The notes under the pieces: model-generated | What the model saw: only the letters and a program-made list of their open reading frames with translations | Told to the model about the DNA's origin: nothing | Database searches by the model: none | Source: Dethiosulfovibrio peptidovorans DSM 11002 | Lineage (GTDB): Bacteria; Synergistota; Synergistia; Synergistales; Dethiosulfovibrionaceae | DNA length: 64,000 bases | Direction: 5' to 3' | Assembly (NCBI RefSeq): GCF_000172975.1 | Contig: NZ_ABTR02000001.1 | Coordinates: forward strand, 1,464,501 to 1,528,500 | Shown here: positions 58,774 to 64,000 of the stretch, piece after piece | How the letters are laid out: each line of letters starts with the position of its first letter | Position numbering within the stretch: the first letter of the stretch is position 1 | Made by a program: the position numbers and the translations under genes

Positions 58774-60731
58774 ACCATGGCGTCCCAGACGGCTGTGACG
58801 GCCTCTCCTCGGGATATCAGCTCTTCCGGCGGTCCATCCCATTCCATAGAGGACGGTTCCCATCGGGGGGCCGTCTTTTTCAGTCTTTTCACGAAATCCG
58901 ATCTGGAAACGAAAAAATCGCCTCCCTCAAGGTCCCTTACGTAGAAGGCCCTGGATATCATGTAGGACATTTGTCTTTCCTCCACAGGCAGGGACGTCCC
59001 GAAGATCACCGGCGTCATTGGATCGAAGTATCCGTATAGGGTCGCTCCCTGGACACCCCTCCAATGGGGATGGTCCGGCTGGACGTCGAAAAAGGAATAC
59101 AGCGACAGGGCGCTCTTGCCCCTCAAAAGGACGTCTTGGACCGATATGACCGGCAGGTCCCTTGGATCTCGGTCGGAGAGGGCGCTGAGGGCGGCTATGG
59201 CTCCCGCCGCCTGCCCCGTCAATATCGTTATGGGTTGCAACCTCGTCGCCCCGTTGACCAGTCTGGACACAGATATGTTCTTCTCCGCGGCTAAGAGGCC
59301 GTCCATCGTCTCCGGAATAAGGGCTCCGTAGGGCACCTGGAAGACTCCCTCGTCGGATCTCCACTCGCCTGGATAGTCGGCCATAGACTCTCCTAGATCC
59401 GATTCCAGACTTCCCGGGACCCTGGATCCATGGATGTCCAGAGGATATTCACCTAGGGCGATCGAGTTCGTCCTGTTCTCCACCGCCCGGCCCAGCCGTC
59501 TATCTCTGGCGACGGTCTTGGCCGTCATTGTCTCGATTCCGACGATCCTTCGACTCTCCCTGACGTAGGGAATGGGTGGAAAGTGGTTCAGAACGGCGTC
59601 ATTGCTCTCGTCCAGATATAGGGCCCTGTCCCTTATACGGTCTCCTCTTTTTCCGTATCCTTGAGACCGGTCCACCGTCCAGTTGGACAGGCCCAGTTCG
59701 GTCTGGACGTAGTGTATGAACCTCAACGTCCTGCCGATGGCCTCTCCGTTTACCAGCCGTCTGTAGTCTTTGTCCTCCAGATAGCGGACGGTCAGTCCCA
59801 CGTGATCGGGGCCGTTGGCGGGAACATCGTTGGCCCAGTTGACGCAGGTTCTGGTTATGTAGGGCCAGGTCTCCGATTCCCCTCCCTCTATTCTGTGGGG
59901 ATTGTCCCTGTCCGGAAGGGCTCTGTAGGCTTTGTAGCTGGCGAAGTCGAAGGGGGCCTGTCCCGGCCAGGTGGCCCCGTCGGTAGTCACCACCTTCCTG
60001 AACCTTCCCACGTCTCTGTCGTATCCGTCCGGTCTCTTTACCCTCAGTTCTTCCGGAATCGAGTCCTCGCTCTTTATAACTGCGACCCAGGTTATGTCCT
60101 GTATTTCCGCGTCCATATCCAGGTTGGTGGACAGGGAGTTTCCCGCCCTGTATCTAGCCGGGGTCATGGGAAGCAGATCGCCGCATTCCGTTGCCTCTAT
60201 CGTGACCTTGCCCTTGAGCATTATCGTTCCCGAATCGCCGTCTTTCAGGATAATCCCTGTGACTCGATTTTCCTCCGTCAGGACCGCCTCCGGCGTCCTG
60301 TGGAGGAAGAGATCGACCTTGCCTGGAGCCGATCCTCTCAGTATATCGAGGAGTATCTCCTCGGCTACCTTGGGTTCCGTCGCTATCGTGTCGTTTCCCC
60401 AGTAGCATATGTTGACGTCGGTTCCAGTCGCTCCGTAGCTTTCTCTGATCCTTCTTATAAACTCCAGGTATAATCCCGATCTGTTGTGCCCCACGTCGTC
60501 CATGGTGGAGACCGCCGCGGCGGTGATCTGTCCGCCGATCCAGCCGGTCTCGTCTACCAGGGCGACCGAAGCCCCGCACCTGGCGGCCTGGACCGCCGCG
60601 GCGGTGCCTCCCGATCCCGCACCGACAACTATGACGTCGTACTGGCCGGATCTAACCTCGGAGTCGGCAGTAGGGCATAATACCGTGGTAAAAAGGACGG
60701 AGCAAAGAATAGAATAAAGAAAGACTCTCAC
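58752..60731 (-). CDS. Exported FAD-dependent oxidoreductase
   Basis: 659 residues from the GTG at 60731, about 8 bases after AAGGAG; a GTG at 60740 sits directly on that site. The leader MRVFLYSILCSVLFTTVLC is a signal peptide. FAD motif YDVIVVGAGSGGTAAAVQAARCGASVALVDE, then TGWIGGQITAAAVS and a late GATRLQPITILTGQAAGAIAAL, place it in the FAD-dependent oxidoreductase group (PF12831-like). The C-terminal 130 residues are an extra region of unknown role. The substrate is unknown. Not visibly in an operon. Confidence 0.87.
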   Translation of the reverse strand: MRVFLYSILCSVLFTTVLCPTADSEVRSGQYDVIVVGAGSGGTAAAVQAARCGASVALVDETGWIGGQITAAAVSTMDDVGHNRSGLYLEFIRRIRESYGATGTDVNICYWGNDTIATEPKVAEEILLDILRGSAPGKVDLFLHRTPEAVLTEENRVTGIILKDGDSGTIMLKGKVTIEATECGDLLPMTPARYRAGNSLSTNLDMDAEIQDITWVAVIKSEDSIPEELRVKRPDGYDRDVGRFRKVVTTDGATWPGQAPFDFASYKAYRALPDRDNPHRIEGGESETWPYITRTCVNWANDVPANGPDHVGLTVRYLEDKDYRRLVNGEAIGRTLRFIHYVQTELGLSNWTVDRSQGYGKRGDRIRDRALYLDESNDAVLNHFPPIPYVRESRRIVGIETMTAKTVARDRRLGRAVENRTNSIALGEYPLDIHGSRVPGSLESDLGESMADYPGEWRSDEGVFQVPYGALIPETMDGLLAAEKNISVSRLVNGATRLQPITILTGQAAGAIAALSALSDRDPRDLPVISVQDVLLRGKSALSLYSFFDVQPDHPHWRGVQGATLYGYFDPMTPVIFGTSLPVEERQMSYMISRAFYVRDLEGGDFFVSRSDFVKRLKKTAPRWEPSSMEWDGPPEELISRGEAVTAVWDAMVQSVPLR

Positions 60732-60902
60732 ACCTATCACTCCTTAACCGAGGAATCCCGGCGTTTAGTAAGAGTATATATCATGAAATGGTATGGATAA
60801 CAGTATTCAGGCCATGTCTGACTCACCGTACGATAGAGATAACGACATCGAGATCTCCAGACTTTAGGTTCGATCAGTATAGAGTGGCGGTATCCATGGA
60901 GC

Positions 60903-60934
60903 AGGCGGACCTGTTTAGGTTCGCCTGCTTTTTT
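60903..60934 (+). terminator. Orphan intrinsic terminator
   Basis: 12-bp stem (GCAGGCGGACCT with AGGTTCGCCTGC, one G-T pair), four-base loop, then six T. It reads in the plus direction, but no plus-strand gene lies just upstream; the nearest ends at 58773. It could end a small RNA or stop read-through. Confidence 0.75.
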
Positions 60935-60983
60935 GTCTCTTCGTGACCAAAATGACCAAAAGTCTTTTTCGTGTTCTAATACG

Positions 60984-61012
60984 TTGATGTTCGGGCTTTC
61001 TCCCGGTACAGT
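60984..61012 (+). promoter_or_regulatory. Promoter of the malic enzyme-citS-citDE operon
   Basis: TTGATG at 60984-60989, 17-base spacer, TACAGT at 61007-61012. The GTG start of the malic enzyme is 64 bases downstream. Confidence 0.65.
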
Positions 61013-61075
61013 GTAGCTGTCATGACGGTAAGAACCTGTCGACAGACCGGTTTAGATCTGAAAGGAGAGATCTCT

Positions 61076-62260
61076 GTGAGCGATTCGGGTATCTATATGG
61101 AGGCGTTGAAGGCCCACGCCGAGGCCAAGGGTAAACTCAGCGTGGAGAGTCGAATTCCTGTGAAGGATATGCACGATCTGGCGGTGGTATACACGCCCGG
61201 TGTCGCCGAGCCTTGTCGCAAGATCAAGGAAAATCCCGAGGACGTGTATACCTACACGACCAAGGGGAACATGGTGGCAGTCGTCACGGACGGAAGCGCC
61301 GTCCTGGGGTTGGGCGACATAGGTCCAGCCGCCGGACTTCCCGTGATGGAGGGCAAGGCGGTTCTCTTCAAGCGTTTCGCCGGGGTCGATGCCTTCCCGA
61401 TCTGCGTCGGCAGCAAGGACGTGGACGTGATAGTTGAGACAACAGCTATGATAGCCAGCGGATTCGGCGGCGTCAACCTGGAGGACATAGCCGCCCCCCG
61501 ATGCTTCGAGATCGAGAGAAAACTCAAGGAAAGGCTGGATATACCGGTTTTTCACGATGACCAGCACGGAACGGCGGTAATAGTCCTGGCCGGTTTGCTC
61601 AACTCCCTCAAATTAGTCGGTAAGTCTATAGAGGACGTCAAGATAGTGATGAACGGTGCCGGTGCCGCCGGTATAGCCATATGCAAGCTCCTTCAGAGCG
61701 TAGGGGCCGGTAACGTCATATTGTGCGACAGAGCCGGAGCCATCTACGAGGGAAGAGAGACCAACATGAACTGGATCAAGAAGGAGATGGCCGAGGAGAC
61801 CAACAGGGGCAAGGAATCGGGGACCCTGGCGGACGTCATAGCGGGAGCGGACGTTTTCCTTGGAATATCCGGTCCCGGACTGGTCACGGCCGACATGGTC
61901 CGTTCGATGGCTTCCAATGCCGTAATATTCGCCATGGCCAACCCGACCCCGGAGATATACCCCGACGAGGCTATGAAAGCCGGAGCGGCAGTCGTCGCCA
62001 CAGGGCGCAGCGATTTCCCCAACCAGATCAACAACTGTCTCGGTTTTCCCGGCATATTCAGAGGGGCTTTGGACGTGAGGGCCAGCGATATTGACGAGTC
62101 GATGAAGTTGGCCGCGGCCTATGCACTGGCCGGACTGGTTTCGGACGATGAGCTTTCCTCCGAGAGGATAATTCCCGAGGCCTTGGACGAGAGGGTCGTC
62201 CCGACGGTCGCCAAAGCGGTGGCGGAGGCGGCTAGAAAGGCCGGGATAGCCAGAGCGTAA
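61076..62260 (+). CDS. Malic enzyme (NAD(P)-dependent malate/oxaloacetate decarboxylase)
   Basis: 394 residues from GTG 61076, 7 bases after AAAGGAGA; a longer frame from 61022 has no site. Family blocks: VVYTPGVAEPCRKI, KGNMVAVVTDGSAVLGLGDIGP, FHDDQHGTAVIVLAGL and the Rossmann GAGAAGIAICKLL. It is the short form without a phosphotransacetylase domain, so not E. coli MaeB-length. Its position before a citrate carrier and citrate lyase genes fits the CitM role known in lactic acid bacteria: decarboxylating oxaloacetate from citrate cleavage to pyruvate. That role is inference. Confidence 0.93.
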   Translation: MSDSGIYMEALKAHAEAKGKLSVESRIPVKDMHDLAVVYTPGVAEPCRKIKENPEDVYTYTTKGNMVAVVTDGSAVLGLGDIGPAAGLPVMEGKAVLFKRFAGVDAFPICVGSKDVDVIVETTAMIASGFGGVNLEDIAAPRCFEIERKLKERLDIPVFHDDQHGTAVIVLAGLLNSLKLVGKSIEDVKIVMNGAGAAGIAICKLLQSVGAGNVILCDRAGAIYEGRETNMNWIKKEMAEETNRGKESGTLADVIAGADVFLGISGPGLVTADMVRSMASNAVIFAMANPTPEIYPDEAMKAGAAVVATGRSDFPNQINNCLGFPGIFRGALDVRASDIDESMKLAAAYALAGLVSDDELSSERIIPEALDERVVPTVAKAVAEAARKAGIARA

Positions 62261-62288
62261 TACAACGACAGCAGAGGAGACGATCTAT

Positions 62289-63569
62289 ATGACCGTGCAG
62301 ACGGATAGAAAAAGTTTCACCATCTGGGGGCTTTCCCCCGTTCTTTTCGCGGTATGTATGGGGCTCGTGATCCTGGCGATATATATAGGAAAACTGCCCA
62401 AGGGAATGATAGGAGCCCTGGCTGCCATGATGACCATGGGCGCTATCATGGACAAGATCGGGGACAAAACCCCCGTGATCAACGAATATCTCGGAGGGGC
62501 TCCTCTGGTCTGTATATTCGGAACGGCAGCCCTGGTATATTTCGGAGTCATGCCCGATTCCACCGTCAAGATAATCACCGACTTCATGAAGGGCGGAGGT
62601 TTTCTCAACTTCTACATAGCGGCACTGATATGCGGAAGCATACTCGGTATAAGCTCGGATCTGCTCATAAAGGCAGGAGCTAGATACGCCGCTCCTTTGT
62701 TGGCGGCGGTGCTGGTTTCCTGCGGTCTGGCCGCTCTGGTGGCAGGCATGATAGGCTACGGATGGCAGCAGGGTATAATGCACATAGCCATGCCCATAAT
62801 GGGAGGCGGCATGGGAGCGGGTGCGGTGCCGATGTCTCAGATATTCAGCACCATAACCAAGATGGATACCAAGGATATACTGTCCATACTTATTCCGGCC
62901 CTGGCCCTGGGTAACGTTATGTCCATCGTGGCGGCCGGATTGTTGGACAAACTGGGCAAGGCCCGTCCTGCCCTGACCGGCAACGGACATCTTATGAAGG
63001 ACTTCAAGGTGGAGAAAGAAGAGGAGATACCCCCGAACATAGAGATGATGGGGGTAGGAGTAATGGTTTCCTGCGTTTTCTTCATCCTGGGGCTTCTTTT
63101 GAACAAAGTGGTGCCTATGATCCACTCCTATGCCCTTATGATAATAGCGGTAGCCATGTGCAAGATATTCAACCTCGTTCCCGAGTCGGTCCAGAAGAGC
63201 TGTAATATGTGGTATAAGTTCGTGGCAAAGAACTTTACAGCCGCGCTTCTCGTGGGTATAGGGGTTGCCTATACCGACCTCGGAGCGGTCATAAACGCCG
63301 TGTCTATTCAGTACATAGTTTTGGTGGCCGTCGTAGTATTCGGAGCTGTCGTCGGGGCGGGGTTCGCCGGGATGGCAGTGGGCTTCAACTTCGTCGAGTC
63401 GGCCATAACCGCCGGTCTCTGTATGGCCAACATGGGCGGAACCGGGGACGTCGCGGTCCTGTCCGCGGCCAAGAGGATGGAGCTGATGCCATTCGCTCAG
63501 ATATCCTCCCGTCTCGGAGGTGCTCTGATTTTGATATTGGTAAGCCTGTTGCTTCCCGTGTTGGGATAG
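62289..63569 (+). CDS. citS: 2-hydroxycarboxylate transporter (CitS/CimH/MleP family)
   Basis: 426 residues, about 11 helices. The two re-entrant loops with glycine-rich motifs are visible: PIMGGGMGAGAVPMSQI in the first half and CMANMGGTGDVAVLSAA in the second. Members carry citrate or malate with Na+ or H+, or exchange with a product. Adjacent citD and citE favour citrate. It is a different family from the TctABC system at 29112-32182, so the cell has two uptake routes. Confidence 0.92.
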   Translation: MTVQTDRKSFTIWGLSPVLFAVCMGLVILAIYIGKLPKGMIGALAAMMTMGAIMDKIGDKTPVINEYLGGAPLVCIFGTAALVYFGVMPDSTVKIITDFMKGGGFLNFYIAALICGSILGISSDLLIKAGARYAAPLLAAVLVSCGLAALVAGMIGYGWQQGIMHIAMPIMGGGMGAGAVPMSQIFSTITKMDTKDILSILIPALALGNVMSIVAAGLLDKLGKARPALTGNGHLMKDFKVEKEEEIPPNIEMMGVGVMVSCVFFILGLLLNKVVPMIHSYALMIIAVAMCKIFNLVPESVQKSCNMWYKFVAKNFTAALLVGIGVAYTDLGAVINAVSIQYIVLVAVVVFGAVVGAGFAGMAVGFNFVESAITAGLCMANMGGTGDVAVLSAAKRMELMPFAQISSRLGGALILILVSLLLPVLG

Positions 63570-63636
63570 TTCCGGCTTTTACGGCGTCGGAGGCTTTATG
63601 GCTTCCGGCGCCATTTTCGTTTGGGAGGTGTTCTCA

Positions 63637-63906
63637 GTGAAGATCCTGAAGATGGCCGTCGCCGGTTCAATGGAATCCAACGATGCAATGGTGACGGTAG
63701 AGCCCTCGAACAAGCTCTCCGTCGAGGTAGAGAGCGTGGTGGAGGCTCAGTTCGGGGAAGCTATAGAAAGATCGATCATGGAGGTTTTGAAAGATCTCTC
63801 AGTGGATAGCTGTACCCTATCCGTCAAGGACAGAGGAGCTCTAGACTGTACATTAAGGGCCAGGGTGGAGACCGCGCTGTTGCGGGGATCCGAGGGTGTC
63901 AGATGA
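63637..63906 (+). CDS. citD: Citrate lyase gamma subunit, second copy
   Basis: 89 residues from GTG 63637, 8 bases after GGGAGG. Features match the first copy: AVAGSMESNDAMVTVEP with the prosthetic-group serine, and DRGALDCTLRARVETALL near the end. The middle differs clearly from the copy at 34172, so these are old paralogues, or one copy was acquired. The stop overlaps the next start (ATGA at 63903-63906). Confidence 0.93.
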   Translation: MKILKMAVAGSMESNDAMVTVEPSNKLSVEVESVVEAQFGEAIERSIMEVLKDLSVDSCTLSVKDRGALDCTLRARVETALLRGSEGVR

Positions 63907-64000
63907 GAAGAAGACGGAGTCTACTGTTCGTGCCTGGCAACAATCCGGGAATGGTAGCCAACGCCGGGGTCTTCGGGGCCGACGGAATCATCTTTGATCT
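63903..64000 (+). CDS. citE: Citrate lyase beta subunit, second copy (3' end outside window)
   Basis: Only about 32 residues are visible: RRRRSLLFVPGNNPGMV then GVFGADGIIFD, matching the start of the full citE at 29111. It overlaps citD by 4 bases. A second citF would be expected beyond the window. Confidence 0.92.
   Translation, partial: MRRRRSLLFVPGNNPGMVANAGVFGADGIIFD

Larger units (their letters stand above)
60732..61075. other. Intergenic region of 344 bases with a terminator and a promoter
   Basis: Contains the divergent start regions of the FAD oxidoreductase (minus) and malic enzyme (plus). It holds a strong plus-strand terminator (60903-60934) and the malic enzyme promoter (60984-61012). 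I see no convincing gene or tRNA in it. Confidence 0.7.

Noticed and set aside
60840..60900. Sequence resembling a tRNA T-loop (GGTTCGATC)
   Set aside because: No matching T-stem, acceptor or anticodon arm could be folded around it.
60896..60946. 16-codon frame overlapping the orphan terminator
   Set aside because: No ribosome site, and the bases are fully explained by the hairpin; not supported as a leader peptide.
1..64000. CRISPR arrays, prophage genes, rRNA and tRNA operons
   Set aside because: No regular direct repeats, phage structural genes or RNA genes were seen on reading both strands.

Overview
The window looks like a chromosomal segment of an anaerobic, amino-acid- and organic-acid-fermenting bacterium. 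My best guess is the phylum Synergistota (Dethiosulfovibrio-like). This is inferred from gene content (C69 dipeptidases, tripartite tricarboxylate transporter, citrate lyase, CitA/CitB-type signalling, ferredoxin-containing P-loop ATPases), the moderately GC-rich Gram-negative-style exported proteins and frequent TTG/GTG starts. No 16S gene or other decisive marker is present. I saw no tRNA, rRNA, CRISPR array or prophage; the only mobile element is one IS256-family insertion sequence.

Layout. 1-1853: end of an OpuC-type osmoprotectant ABC transporter. 1946-3252: folD and a small unknown gene. 3256-6540: a branched-chain amino acid operon (ilvN-ilvC-ilvB) behind a consensus promoter, a Val/Ile/Leu-rich leader peptide and an attenuator terminator. 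6554-7621: nitronate monooxygenase-like protein. 7766-13819: two exported C69 dipeptidases flanking a CitA/CitB-type two-component system whose kinase carries a solute-binding-protein-like sensor. 13963-17358: small exported DUF6305-like protein, large permease, 56-residue membrane protein and an aspartoacylase/desuccinylase-like enzyme, which may form an undescribed uptake system. 17434-19156: HTH protein, cytidine deaminase, metallo-hydrolase. 19245-22313: NifX-like proteins, two ferredoxin-containing MinD/Mrp ATPases and a Fur-family regulator. 22468-26604: radical SAM protein and two unknown exported proteins.

26653-35331 is a citrate module: citF, citE and tctABC on the minus strand, a GntR-family regulator, then divergent citC-citD-citG. 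A second citrate cluster starts at 61076 (malic enzyme, CitS-type 2-hydroxycarboxylate transporter, citD, citE) and runs off the window end. 35306-38815 is a likely threonine uptake and degradation operon (symporter, SDR threonine dehydrogenase, Kbl). 38956-44982 joins an endonuclease/exonuclease/phosphatase-family protein, cardiolipin synthase and a propeller-sensor kinase with its NarL-type regulator. 45132-45468 is a cold-shock gene with promoter and terminator.

45483-52516 is a five-gene peptide ABC transporter operon (dppABCDF order on the minus strand) whose dppB is split by the 1437-bp IS. The IS has imperfect 27-bp inverted repeats and an 8-bp target duplication, and removing it restores a perfect 966-nt frame. 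52641-57468 is a DeoR regulator, a second CitA/CitB-type pair and a two-gene ABC-2 exporter in overlapping order. 57517-60731 holds a GltD-like oxidoreductase and a convergent exported FAD-dependent oxidoreductase.

Together the genes describe a cell that imports and hydrolyses peptides, ferments amino acids (threonine), splits citrate, and controls these with CitA-like sensors.
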